From positions 744,001-808,000 of the forward strand of contig CAJFCJ010000021.1 in the NCBI GenBank assembly GCA_904063045.1: 64,000 nt of DNA. Direction: 5' to 3'. Below, piece by piece: positions 24,961 through 36,646 of this stretch; position 1 is the first letter of the stretch; the number at the start of each line of letters is the position of its first letter. Below the pieces are notes generated by a model that did no database searches, had not been told where the DNA came from, and saw only the letters and a program-made list of their open reading frames with translations. The position numbers were made by a program, and so were the translations under genes. Source of the DNA: Dimorphilus gyrociliatus (lineage: Eukaryota; Annelida; Polychaeta; Dinophilidae).

Positions 24961-25140
24961 GGCAGGTAAAAGGCAGACAGACAGACGAACAGACAGATAG
25001 ATAGTCGGATAGATACATAAAGAGATAGGTAGACAGGCAGACTGGCAAGCTAGTAAGCAAGAAAGTAAGGCAGGTAGACAGACAGACAGACATATAGATA
25101 GAATGATAGATAGACAGATAAATAAGTATATTGATAGAGA
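24961..25140. repeat. Degenerate GACA/GATA tetranucleotide array
   Basis: Repeated gaca, gata and gcag tetranucleotides (for example agacagacag and agatagatag), interrupted by variants. It grades into a purine-rich gga/gag stretch up to about 25190. It is a simple-sequence repeat; no function is implied. Confidence 0.85.
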
Positions 25141-26116
25141 GGGGGAGGAGGAGGAGTAGGAAGGGAGAAAGAAACCCGAGGCAAAGGAGAGAGCTAGAGA
25201 TAATAAAAAAAAAAGTACAACTGGAAGATATGTTTTAATAGTTAAGAATACTTTTCTTACAATTCTTGGAAAGTGAATTTGTCTTCCTACTAAAAATTTA
25301 ATTGAAAAGAAAAGATAGTTGTTTATAAAATACAGAATCTATAATTCAAAGGTTTTATTTCAATCTTTTAATCCATAAATCTTACTTAATTAATTTCTTT
25401 TTTATTTAAATTAAACGTTATGTAACATGAAAATAATTGAAATAAACAGTTGATAATTGAATCAATAGACTTACGAATAAGATTTAACTGTTCATTCAAT
25501 ACATTATAATGTCTTTAATATGATTTTTCTTCAATTACTTTTCTTTCTTTCTTTCTTTCTTGTTCTCTCTCTCTCTCTTTTTCACTCTAAATAATAAATC
25601 TAAATAGCGTTAGCTCTTTTTTTTATCCAGATTTTTTAACCGACGAAGGGAATTCTATATTAGAATCGTTTGAAGGTAGAACACTTCTTATCACGCTACC
25701 GATTGCCCATTAGCGTTTTGCTTCTTTACTCTTTCTGATACAAAGTGTTTCTTCAGATATTGTCATCAAAATATATTTTCCCCTTTTACTCCTCCCTCTC
25801 TTCTTCTTCTCCTTCTCATCCTCCTATTCTATATCGAATGTTTTTACTTCTTTGCATCATTTTTTCTATTCTAATTAAAATAAAAGAAAAAGAGAAGAGG
25901 AATGATAGTTTATTGTTAATGTTTTAAATCAATGAATTTACTGACAGTGCTCTTTGTTCATTTTTAGATGATTATTCATGTACTCATATCTAATTTGTGC
26001 TATATGGATAAATATTTTTAACACAAGCACGGAAATATGGAAATAAGCACTCTAGTGGTAGTTCCACTCAGACGAGAAAGATGACCAAACGGCGCTTGAG
26101 CGCCTGTAGATAAAGG

Positions 26117-26203
26117 ATGAGGATCCTAATTATTTGCACATTGGCTTATATAGCCTTAGTTTCTAGTAAGAAATCATACAACGGGTCTGTATACAGTATA
26201 TAA

Positions 26204-26243
<40 letters not shown>

Positions 26244-28442
26244 GTTTAAATTATTGTTATTGCAAAAGGTTTTCTTTTATTTCATTCAATAAATATTAAT
26301 AAATTGAATTATGACATTCTATGAAAAGTTTAGCATTACTCTCGAATATTCATTTTAGTTCTTTTTCTAAATGATAAACAAATAGATTTAGAGAAAAAAG
26401 GAAAGAAACAAAAAATAAAAAGTTGGACTATTTAGAAGAGTCTAATAAATAGAGGAAGAGAGACGGATTAAAGGAAGAAAGACTGAGAGAAAGAAAGAAA
26501 GAAAGAAATAGTCAGGCCGTAAAAGAATTCCATTTATCATATTGAAGTTTTGTAGGTGTTTGCAATAGACGCCGAGTTTTCACTTCAAACTATTCTCTCC
26601 CTTCTCCTTCTAATGGATAGTTATTGTTAAATGTTTTCTGTCGATTTCCCCTGTAAAGAAGTAATAAATGAGCTTATTGTCTAAGAGTATAGATTATTCT
26701 TAGTATAGCAGTCTGTTAGAGATTATGTTTTGGCTACTAATGAATGAATTATACTACTACAAGTGCATATTACAGTAATAGGTGCAGTGTATAGGAGGAA
26801 AGATTACGTTATTCCTAACTTTAATTTTTTTCCCTTTTAAACATTGCTGAATTATTAAATATATTCTCTTTTATCGTTTCAGATACGAATTATTAAATAT
26901 TGAATTGAATAATTATCAAAGAATACTTTTAATAGAAAATTTAATCTCCATAAATAAAGTTCAACCTGTAATAACACCTTTTAACGTATTCTTTATATAA
27001 CTATATTAGATATTAGTCCTTTATAATTTATTCAATTAATTAACCGACTATCTAACTCTTTTCCCTGCTTCGATTAACTATTCTAGGCTTCAGTTGTTAT
27101 CCTTAAAATTCAACCTTTCGTTCTACTTGTACATGGAGAAGTAGCCGAGTTGATTTATGAACTATTAACGAATCTTGGTACAAAATATTCTATTGAGGAG
27201 AACATTGATAATCTATTAAAGATACACGAAAATTATAATTCAATGGCTCCTCTTCAAAGTAACGGAACGCTTAATTTGAATCGTTATCACACCTACGATA
27301 ACATTGTTCAATGGATGTTTCAAATGAAAAGGGATCATTCGAACGATGTGAAAATAATTAAAATTGGTAAATCTTGGCAAAAGAGGTCAATTTTTACAAT
27401 AAAGATTAATAAAGGAGGTAAAATTGGTAGAAAAGCTATTTGGTTAGATGCCGGAATTCACGCTAATGAATGGATTGGACCAGCAGTAATGCTATATTTT
27501 ATAAAAGATGTACGACATTTTCTCTTATTTATGCTAGTTGTTAATTGAGGTTAATTAAGGCACAAAGACTCTCCAGAGTACAAGAAATAATATAGCTAAT
27601 ATTTTCATTTCATTTAGTCTTTCTCTTCCATAGCTTCTCACCGGTAATTCTCAAATGATAAACTTTATGACTGACAATTTCGACTGGTACATCACGCCCG
27701 TAATAAATCCAGATGGTTATAATTTCGCGTGGAAACATGACAGACTGTGGAGAAAAACTAGATCTTCTCATCCTAACAATAAATGCGTTGGTGTAGACGC
27801 CAATAGGAATTGGAATATTTTCTTTGGAGGTAATTAAACCACGTCATAAACAATATATACGGTATATATATTTATATATATATCTTTGTAACAGAGAAGC
27901 TGGATACTAAAGACGAATGTTCCAATACATACGAAGGACCATTTGCTTTTTCCGAACCGGAAGTGAAAGCTGTAGCATCATTTTTGAAAAGTAAACATGA
28001 TATTATAGCTTATTTAGCATTTCATAGTTACAGTCAGGCATGGATGATACCCTTTGCTAACAGCAAAAGTGACAAACCGAGAGATTACGACCGTTTGGTA
28101 AAGTATTTCGAAAAATATTCATATTCTATTATATAGATTACTGAATTATTTACAATAAAGATAAATATGGCTAAAGATATATCGGCAGCAGTTACGTCTA
28201 AGAATGGCGAAAAGTATACATTTGGCAGAATATCCGAATTTGCGGGAGAGGCTACAGGATCATCTGCTGATTATACTTATTTGAAATTGAATATAACGTA
28301 TTCATTTGGCGTGGAGCTGAGAGATAGAGGTTTTTATGGATTTCTCCTACCTCCTGATCAAATTTTCCCAACTGCTCAAGAAAATCTGGTTGGTCTCTAC
28401 ACACTCTCTCAACGTTTAGCATCATTAAGAAACACCTTCTAG
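26117..28442 (+). CDS. Secreted M14 metallocarboxypeptidase (A/B type) with propeptide
   Basis: Zinc carboxypeptidase that removes C-terminal residues, likely secreted. Six exons join in phase: 26117-26184, 26883-26967, 27087-27509, 27634-27829, 27895-28097, 28161-28442, giving 418 residues, normal for a prepro-carboxypeptidase A/B. Exon 1 encodes a signal peptide (MRILIICTLAYIALVSS) and exons 1-3 the propeptide, with the conserved SYNGYELL start. Zinc ligands are present as HANE (H and E) and the histidine of LAFHSYSQ. The substrate-binding DRLWRKTRS and DANRNW motifs and the catalytic glutamate in ELRDRG are all present. The position of bovine Tyr248 appears to be glycine (segment FAGEATGSSADY), and the specificity residue (255) is alanine, suggesting altered binding. 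Exon 1 uses the donor gtctgt and exon 6 a weak acceptor. The family is certain; small shifts in exon 1-2 borders are possible. Confidence 0.88.
26187..26242. repeat. TATACAGTATA followed by (TA)n, inside carboxypeptidase intron 1
   Basis: The sequence ctgtatacagtatataaa is followed by a TA array, matching the array at 20891-20936. It begins immediately after the exon 1 donor. Confidence 0.8.
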
Positions 28443-28532
28443 TATTGTATAAACAGTAATACGTTACCTACCAATATTATATTCTTAAAGATGATCTAAG
28501 GATGATAATATGAATACATTTGCATATATTAA

Positions 28533-28538
28533 AATAAA
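28533..28538 (+). terminator. Poly(A) signal of the carboxypeptidase gene
   Basis: A canonical AATAAA lies about 90 bases past the stop codon. Confidence 0.5.
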
Positions 28539-31261
28539 TGTATAAAGTTTTATGAATTTTGTTGATTATTAAATACCCAAAATTAATCATAATGTACAAT
28601 TTGATTACATAACTTATCTAACAATTCGTATGAATAGATTAAATTAATTCTTAATAGAATATTAATTATCGACGATAGAGGAAGAGGAGATCAAGTTATT
28701 AGTATAGACGTATCTCAAGAACTTGGATTAAATAGAATTAACGAGTAAAACAAGTAGTTTAATTATTTTCTATTTTTGTCTGGACAGCAAAATTTTTATT
28801 CTCCTCTCTTTGTTCCCTTTGAAATATTGTTACTCTGTTAACGAATAATACTTGAAAATATACATCTTACCTATTACAAACTAGCCTTTAGATTCAATAG
28901 AGAAGACAATTTCCATTACTGTTCAAGTTTAAAATTATACCATGCTTTTAATTATTCAGTATTGTAAATTGGTGTGATTACCAAAATGTTTATTGTCACG
29001 CTCTGGTGGTATTTAATGGGAATCATGATTGTTGAAAATCACGATAAATCAAGGTTATGAACAACAATGCACGAATGTGTTATAAACGGATTATGATTAT
29101 ACACGTAGATTATGTAGATTGACTATTTGATATTTTCTCAATCCATTGCTCTTGATGATATAGAATAAACTATCAAAATTCTAACGCAATTTGAGTTAAT
29201 GATACAATTTAATTGCTTTAACAATAATCTACTCATTTCATTTATACTTTTTATAGGAAATTTTAGTTAAGATATTCATTGAAATCTATTAGATATACAG
29301 CACATATATACGCGAATAAACCTTCTATAAATAACTCTTTACCATAGTCATGATTTTTGCTAAAATGAAAGAAAATGTCCAATAATGAAACCAAGTGTAA
29401 AGTAATTGTCGAGAAATCATTTCGTATTATTGTAATCTTTATTAAAAGTGGAAATTTTGTTGACTTTCGATTTCTAGTGATTTCACTTTGTAGAAGAATT
29501 CTTCTTCCAATACATTTCATTTATAATTTCTATAGATTTCTGGGATTAATAGTTTTATATTATCTCTATATATACAAATAATTAATGAAAACGTCCTCTT
29601 TGACAGTTATTATTGAATATATTGCCTTAAAAACATGTAAAAAAGAACTCTAAAGAGAACAGTAGAACTCGTAGGTAATTGTTTGTTTTTGGCTAAAAAC
29701 AAAATCATTGTCAGATAAAAGCACCAAACAGATAATTAATCATTTTCAAGTCTTTTTACTGTTAGTGGTAGCTTCTCTTCTTCATTATTTGTTGTTTGTA
29801 CAGATCGTATTCATAATTAAAAGCCTATAGCGAAACTTGCTAGTTTTTTTGATTCACCGTCTTGCCGTTGTAATAACTTGAATATTTAGTCAGAATTGGA
29901 AACTTCTTCCTCTAATACTACTCTACACTATCAGTTGAGATTGAGATGATTTATTATGGAAATTTTTCCAATAATCTACTCATTTTTCGTTGAAGGTATC
30001 ACTTTGTTATAAGGACAATGATGAATTTCATAATCCAGTATATTTTCATAAAGAACCTTTCGAAAACGATTTTATTCATATGGAAAATATTTGATAAGTT
30101 CATACAAATCGAATTGTTCAACAATAATCCTTCTTTAACTGTTTGAATTGTTAGTATTTCATTAATTTATGCAAATTAATTAGCCAATGGTGAATTTTTT
30201 CAAGCTATATCAATCCACACCAAAATTTGAATATTTTTTAAAATTATTCATCTTTCTTAAAGAATAAATAAATAAGAAAGTAGAATTGTAAGAGAGATTA
30301 ACAATTTCGTAATCTTTTCTAGAGGAGAATATCCATTGTCTGTTTTACATATATCGAGTTTTTACAAAGAGATTTCAATGTCATAACCAGATATTGAAAA
30401 TCCATTAAATCCAAATATGTCTTTAAACTTTTGTTAAAATTTGCATATAATATTTAAATTGTAATATAAAAAAAGCCAACGGGATATCTTTATTATAATA
30501 GCTGATTAAAATGTGACTGATTGTGCACCAAGTGACCAACTGTACTACAAATGAAAATTAAATATCTGCAAATATTAGAATAAAATTACTGTTTGAAACA
30601 GCGGTTGGTTAAGGATTATGTTAAAAGCGTTGTTTTTTCAATTATTGTACAACTGTAATAAATTAACTCGTGAAATTTGAAAAAAGGGTAAAGAGGGATA
30701 GATAGATAAAGAAGTAAAATCTATACTTAATGAGCTTTCAATACCTTTTCTTTCAATTCTTTTCTATTCTTAAGAAAAGAAGGCGTTGGAAACCATAAAT
30801 AGTTTTATTCCTTATATATCAAAGTTTTATAAATAAAGTTACGAAAGGTTTTGAACGGTTAATGAACGGGAGAAATATTTTCTTTTAATTATCTATACAA
30901 AAAAAATGGAGGCTATTAAAGTAAGAACAAAAATTCATAAATCAGGTCAAAATGGACTAGGCGACTTTTTAAAAAATTACTTTCCAGTGTTAAATCTATT
31001 ACGTTATCAAAATACGACAAATAGTAGCTACTTCATCATTTTTAATAGTAAATAATAGTTTGTACTTTTAATGTACTTTCACAACAGATGTTAAAGTATT
31101 GTTTAAATATTTTGTTAAGTTCGCTTGAACTCATTTTATGCACTGCGTCTAGTACGCAAAAATGAAAGATAAGAGCGATAACATATTTCAATATAAGCTT
31201 TATGTTAAATTCAACTGTTATATATTCTTTCGTAGCTGTTAACAAGTTGAAAGCAACGAAT
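28539..31261. other. Intergenic, no recognised feature
   Basis: AT-rich sequence without a coding exon that I can support. Short frames at 29263-29581 and 31042-31314 overlap on opposite strands and look like chance. The last part includes the sulfotransferase promoter. Confidence 0.5.
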
Positions 31262-32844
31262 ATGCATATAATATTTCGATTTATTATATTATTTATTAAA
31301 TGTCTTATGGACATTATTGGGGATATCTTTTATTATTTTGGTCTCAAGTTATCCCCTTTAACATTTGAAAATATCTCGAAAGAGTTGACTAAGGAAGCTC
31401 GTTCGGAATTGTTACAAGTTGAATATCTACAAGACAATTTAGACGTTTTTATTCGGACAATTGCCGATGGGAATACTATGCCTGTTACTGGAAGATATTT
31501 TACTAAAGTATGGCTTATCCATCTACTAGAGTTGCGTGTTAGAATTAAAAGATGCCTTAAGGAAGATCCATCTATTTATCGGGTTCCTTTAAAAAGACCA
31601 ATATTCTTTGTGACTATGATGCGAACTGGTAGTACTTTTATGCATTGCCTAATGGCTGAGGATGACCAATGGAGTTGTCCAAAATTATGGGAATTGGAAG
31701 ATTTCTCTCCTCCACCAGGCACTACGGCTGCCGACGATAAAACTAGAATAGCCAGATGCCAGCTAAAATGGGGTAAGTTCTAAACAAATACTATAGTTTA
31801 TAATGATCAATTCATGATTTCTTAAATATGTTTCTTTTAGAAATTACGTCCACTTTGATGGGTTGGAATGATGTTAAAAAAGCTCATGGATTCAATCCTC
31901 TTACACCGGAAGATCTTCTTTTCCTTTATCATTTAGATTTCAAATTTGTAAGTAGTACATACGGAAATTTCATTCAAAAATTTACAATTTACTATTAAAA
32001 GATAAATAATGCTTTATCAACAAAATTAATGATAAAGATAAATGATAAATTTAATACGACATATTGTCTTTTACTAACTAATTAACTAACTAATTAATTG
32101 ATTAATTAACTAATAATCTAATCCGTTGTAGATAACGGCAATGCACGACAGAATGGAAGGAGAGTTTATGGACTTTTTCCAAAATCAACCAGCAAATTTA
32201 GAGTTAATTTATAATAAAAATTTAAAAACTCATTTGCAAATGATATGCAAAAATAAAGGTTTGTATATTAATTAATTAATTAACTATTTAACTTATTAAC
32301 CAAAATTTAATTTTTCTTTTTAGATATGGAAAATAAAAGATTGTTAACAATGCTTCACGCTTCACCAGCTCATTTGGAGTCCCTTTTGCAAGTGTTTCCC
32401 GATGCTCAAATTATAACTCTTCACAGGGATCCAGTTGGTGTTATGAAATCTGTTTGCGATCTCATTCACACAAACTCTAGAACTTGTAGAAGGTTATTTG
32501 TCGATAATAAAAAGGGCGTTGGTAGACGTCTTTTAAAATCTTTAACAAATGATAGTAAAAACTTGGTAAAATGGAGGAAAGATCAAAATCTTGAAGGAAA
32601 AGGAATTCAAAGATTTATCGATGTTAATTTTAAAGATCTAATAAAGAATCCAATAGAAACTGTCCAATCCGTCTATAAACAATTGGGTACAACATTAGAC
32701 GATAACTCTTATAAAAAGATGGCAGCATTCTTAAATTCTCACAAGAAGTCTTCTTCAAAAGCATTCGATATTCAAGATTTTGGTCTTACGAAAGAAACAA
32801 TTAGGGAAAGTTTCAAAGAGTACACTGACTACTTTAAAGTTTAA
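31262..32844 (+). CDS. Sulfotransferase (Sulfotransfer_3-like), paralogue 1
   Basis: Predicted PAPS-dependent sulfotransferase of 421 residues. Exons: 31262-31772, 31841-31947, 32132-32258, 32324-32844. The ATG at 31262 is preferred over the upstream frame because both paralogues start at the same point (M-x-I-I-F-R-F-I-I-L). The N-terminus is hydrophobic and could anchor the protein in a membrane. The 5'-phosphosulfate loop reads MMRTGSTFMHCL, followed by the family's CPKLWELEDF-SPPPG segment. The 3'-phosphate site is TLHRDPVGVMKSVCDL. The substrate is unknown. It differs from paralogues 2 and 3 by an extra intron (31948-32131) that is unusually rich in ATTA/TAAC repeats. The fold and family are inferred from these motifs. 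Confidence 0.82.
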
Positions 32845-34147
32845 AAAACAAGAGACGTTCAGAAAATGATATTAAATCATTATGATTCATATGCAATAGT
32901 CGTTGCATTGTACATATCTATGTATACATATATATATATATACCTTTCTTTTATTAATCATATGCTAATTTATTCAGAAATATACTTTTTCAAAGTTGCA
33001 TTTATCTTTTATTTTTGAAAAGATCTCCTGCTTGTTGAAATATTCCATTCTCTCCTAAATAAGGATGAATAATTTAAAAAAATCTAATCTAATATAATCT
33101 AATTTACAATAAAGATTATATAATCTCAAATCTCGTGCCAATCTCTCTCTTAAGGTTAAGAATCTTGTTGGTACAGTTGGATACTAACAATAAAATATGT
33201 TCTTCCATAAAAGAACGAAGAATTATAAGATTAATTGTACAAATGTCCCTCTTCAAGAATAGTCCAAGAATACAATGAACAACACCTAGGAAAAAGAAAA
33301 AGATAAACAAAAGTTAAACGATCTTACGTAGCGCAATTCTTACTAATTAATTAATTAATTGTCAAGTATAAAATGAGTTGATAGATATTTTTGTTATGGA
33401 TTATGATAAATAGAAGGATCAGTGTTAGGTTAATATATCAATTGTTATATAATAATTTAAAGTAAAATAGTAAAAACCTTTCGAAAGAATGAAAGTTAAA
33501 AAGTTTAATATTGAAAATATCAGTTTAAATGCTAAAATAGATAGCGATATAATGATGTAATTAATTAGTATAATAACATAATTACAACATTAATTTATTT
33601 ATTTTAACTTTAAGATAGTCACTTTTTTTTATTATTAAAACCTAACCCAATTTTAATGAAATGTTATTGAAAAGATTTTCGTATTATAATTAATTATTAA
33701 AATTGGGTGTGTTTTTTTTTATTGGATATTTCTTCGTATATATAACTATGATGGCGCAAATAAAATTTTGCTGTGGTGCAGTGTTAGATTCATTATTATT
33801 AACTTTTTCAATGTGTATTACGACACTATTATCTTTTAATGCAAAGTAGATATATATACTGTACAACTGTTTTTACTTTCTATCGAAAAGAACAATTAAT
33901 TGAGGAAGAACAGTTCTTCAAATAAATCAAGGAAGATAACTTCAAAGTGTGTATTATGATTGCAAATAGAAATAATTGAGCGAATAGCTTTTAAACTTTT
34001 ATTTATTAAAGTTTGACAAGTTTCCTATTAGTTTAGAATTTCCTTCCATTTCTACAGGAAATCTTTTCAACTTATATTTACAGTAATATAACATCCTCTT
34101 GTGGATCTCTCTGTCATTACTACTATTACTACTACTTGCAAGACGCT
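32845..34147. other. Intergenic
   Basis: No gene is recognised. It holds the sulfotransferase 3' end, short ATTA repeats near 33343-33360 and the motif TACTGTA at 33857-33863. It then runs into the 5' flank of the GPCR gene. Confidence 0.45.
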
Positions 34148-35164
34148 ATGAATAATCATACGGATCTCTTTAATGCCACATTAGAACCGGAAGCAAGTGG
34201 AAGAAGTTACCTTGATTTAATCGCTTCTAGATTATTTTCCTATACGATATTTCTGGCTTGCACTTCGGTGGGTATACCTTTGAATATTCTATCGATAGTC
34301 GTCATTCGTAAGGGACGACTATGGAATATAACACTTTTTCGATATTTGGCTTCTGTATCATTCGGAGATATCTTCGTGGCTCTAAGTTATACATTCAGGG
34401 CGATTGTTCTAGTCGATTCAGAGAACATAACTCTACTCGCCAACAACATCATCAATTGTCGACTGGCGCCTTTCTTTTACGTTACATTTGCACAACTCTC
34501 TTCGTTCAATCTCGTCGCCGTCACATTTGACCGATATCTATGCGTTGCTCATCCTACCAAAGCAAAGGTTTGGTCGACGATTGGAATTTGTAATAAGGTT
34601 ATCGCCTGCGTTTTTACCTATTCACTCGCCACTGCCATATTCATTCCCATTGTTCAAGACAATAGCGTCCGTCTGTCTCCTACCAGAGTCGAGTGCATGC
34701 CAAAGAACGATGGAGGAATATTCCTTTACAAGTATTTTCTGCAGTACGTTTCGTCCGTCTGCTCCTATATTCCATCCATCATCTTGGCGATTCTCAACGT
34801 GCTCATAGTCGTCAGTCTGAGAAGACACACGAAAGAGAGTGACATGGTTAAAGAGAATAGTAAGGACGAGAAACTGAGGAATGCAACAAGAAGACTAACA
34901 ATTTTGAATCTATTCATTTCAACAAGCTTTATCATCCTTACTTTTCCGTTATGCTGCTTTAGCATATACGTTCGCCTCTTCTCCAAGAATTTCAACACAA
35001 ACTCCCAAGAGAAACTCATCTACGAAGTGGTTTACGTCTTGAACGCGATGAATAGTGTTATTAATTTCTTTGTTTACTGTTTCTGCGGAAGAATGTTCAG
35101 GAACGAGCTATTGAGTATATGTTCTCATACTGAGAGGAAAAGCTCTAGTTTAAGTAATTCGTAA
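34148..35164 (+). CDS. Class A G-protein-coupled receptor, paralogue 1
   Basis: Intronless rhodopsin-family receptor of 338 residues, expected in the plasma membrane. The ATG at 34148 gives an N-terminus with N-glycosylation sites (NNHT, NATL). Seven hydrophobic segments follow. TM2 carries the conserved aspartate (SFGDIFVAL), TM3 ends in DRYLCVAHP, and TM6 has FPLCCFSIY. TM7 has NFFVY in place of the usual NPxxY. A cysteine sits before TM3 and another in the second extracellular loop (RVECMPKN). The closest types I can name are invertebrate peptide (FMRFamide-like) or orphan receptors; the ligand is not known. Codons are visibly richer in G/C than in the neighbouring paralogues. Confidence 0.85.
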   Translation: MNNHTDLFNATLEPEASGRSYLDLIASRLFSYTIFLACTSVGIPLNILSIVVIRKGRLWNITLFRYLASVSFGDIFVALSYTFRAIVLVDSENITLLANNIINCRLAPFFYVTFAQLSSFNLVAVTFDRYLCVAHPTKAKVWSTIGICNKVIACVFTYSLATAIFIPIVQDNSVRLSPTRVECMPKNDGGIFLYKYFLQYVSSVCSYIPSIILAILNVLIVVSLRRHTKESDMVKENSKDEKLRNATRRLTILNLFISTSFIILTFPLCCFSIYVRLFSKNFNTNSQEKLIYEVVYVLNAMNSVINFFVYCFCGRMFRNELLSICSHTERKSSSLSNS

Positions 35165-36646
35165 GCGAGATGGAAAATTTTTTTAAATAACATTAGTAGA
35201 CTAGACCAGAAAAAAACCTCTATTCTGTCCCCCATCTTCCTCCTCTGCCCTTCTAATTTGACTTGGGCACAACTTTTAACTAATTAAAAAAGTAGTGAAA
35301 ACTATATTTTGTAAATTCAATAGAGGCAAGGTACAGAAAAGAAAGAAAGAAAGAAAGGTAGGGAGAAAGAGGAAATCCCTTTGAAAAGATTATTACAAAG
35401 TAGACATAATAGAAAAGTAGAAAAATAGTTTTCTCTTCTTTAGTAATTGCAATTTGTGAAAGAAAAACTAGTTTTTACTTTTTTCTTTATTGTATTAATA
35501 ATAATTATTTATATGTTTTATGTCAGCCTAGCTGATATGTAAATCTGTTAGGGTATCATTTTTGTAGGTGTAGTAGTTCAATATTTACTACTTGTGTATA
35601 TGTTGGCAGTGCAATGCAAGAAACAATAGCATACTTTCAACCTCAGAATCTAGTTGAGATGGCGATAGTAGTTGCTGTTAATACACAAACAACTCTTACA
35701 GGATATATAACTGATGAGGTATCAGAAATTTTGAGGGTATCGACTAAATAATCTAAGCGTTAGTTATCATCTTTCACAAAGATCTCCAATAATACTCTTT
35801 CACTAATTATTCTTGTTTAAGGGGATAGAATAGAATTTTTGTCGTTATGTTGTTGTTGTTGGGCTATTAAACCCATGTACAATGTGTTGGATTACACAAA
35901 ACATTAATACAATGTACGAAAGTCTGAACCGACTAATTCTTACATTTTATAAATTGCAGAAGTAGTAAAGTAAACTAGTGTTGATTAACCTTCTTAATAT
36001 ATAACTTTCATAAGGATCATCTTTTAATGATCTCAATTATTGTTAGTTGGATTTGAGGTGTCGAACGTGTCTTTAATACGATTCAAATTCTGTTTACGTT
36101 CCTGAGAGCAAATTAATAGCGATCCTTTTATATATTAGGATTATTTTAAATAGTAAAAAGATATAAAGATGTACTATACTAATCAACTGGATAAAAAAGA
36201 TATCAGCGTGACAAAATGAATAGTCCTCATACGCCAATTTAACTCTTCTAATCTTTTTAAATAGCATCTCTAAATCTTTCTAGTATGTTTTTGGTTAACG
36301 AAAAATATTATATTATACAAAAAGTATCTGTTGGTCTTACAACAATTAATAATTTTAGTATCAAGAACTTTTGGCGTCCAACGCTCTCTATGATAATAAA
36401 AATAGTACCTTTCAGGAATATGAAATTATGACGCGATTACCAGGAAAACGGTAATTTGAAAAGAGTATTTTATCAAAGAAGAGCAGGAAGAGAAGAAGAT
36501 GATATTTTTCCTTCTAATATAGACTCTACGATCAAATATCTTTATTATTTAAGTTTTTGTTTATCTTGTTATAACGTGAAGAGAAACTCTGGCTGTTAGC
36601 GATTCGGGACGTCTCGTTTGATAGGCATTCTCTTAAAGGTATTCAA
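35165..36646. other. Intergenic between two GPCR genes
   Basis: No coding exon is recognised. It contains ordinary AT-rich sequence and a short AAAG repeat near 35340-35358. Confidence 0.45.

Larger units (their letters stand above)
23247..26116. other. Intergenic, microsatellite-rich
   Basis: No gene is recognised. It contains (TA)n tracts at about 23279-23300 and 23511-23546, the latter ending in TATACAGTATA. It also contains a degenerate GACA/GATA array near 24961-25140 and a YY1-like site (aacgccatcttgcg) near 23980-23993. A short frame at 23844-24077 has no coding character. Confidence 0.5.

Noticed and set aside
31042-31314. Minus-strand frame overlapping the sulfotransferase 1 start
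   Set aside because: It overlaps a conserved exon on the other strand and lacks any recognisable motif.
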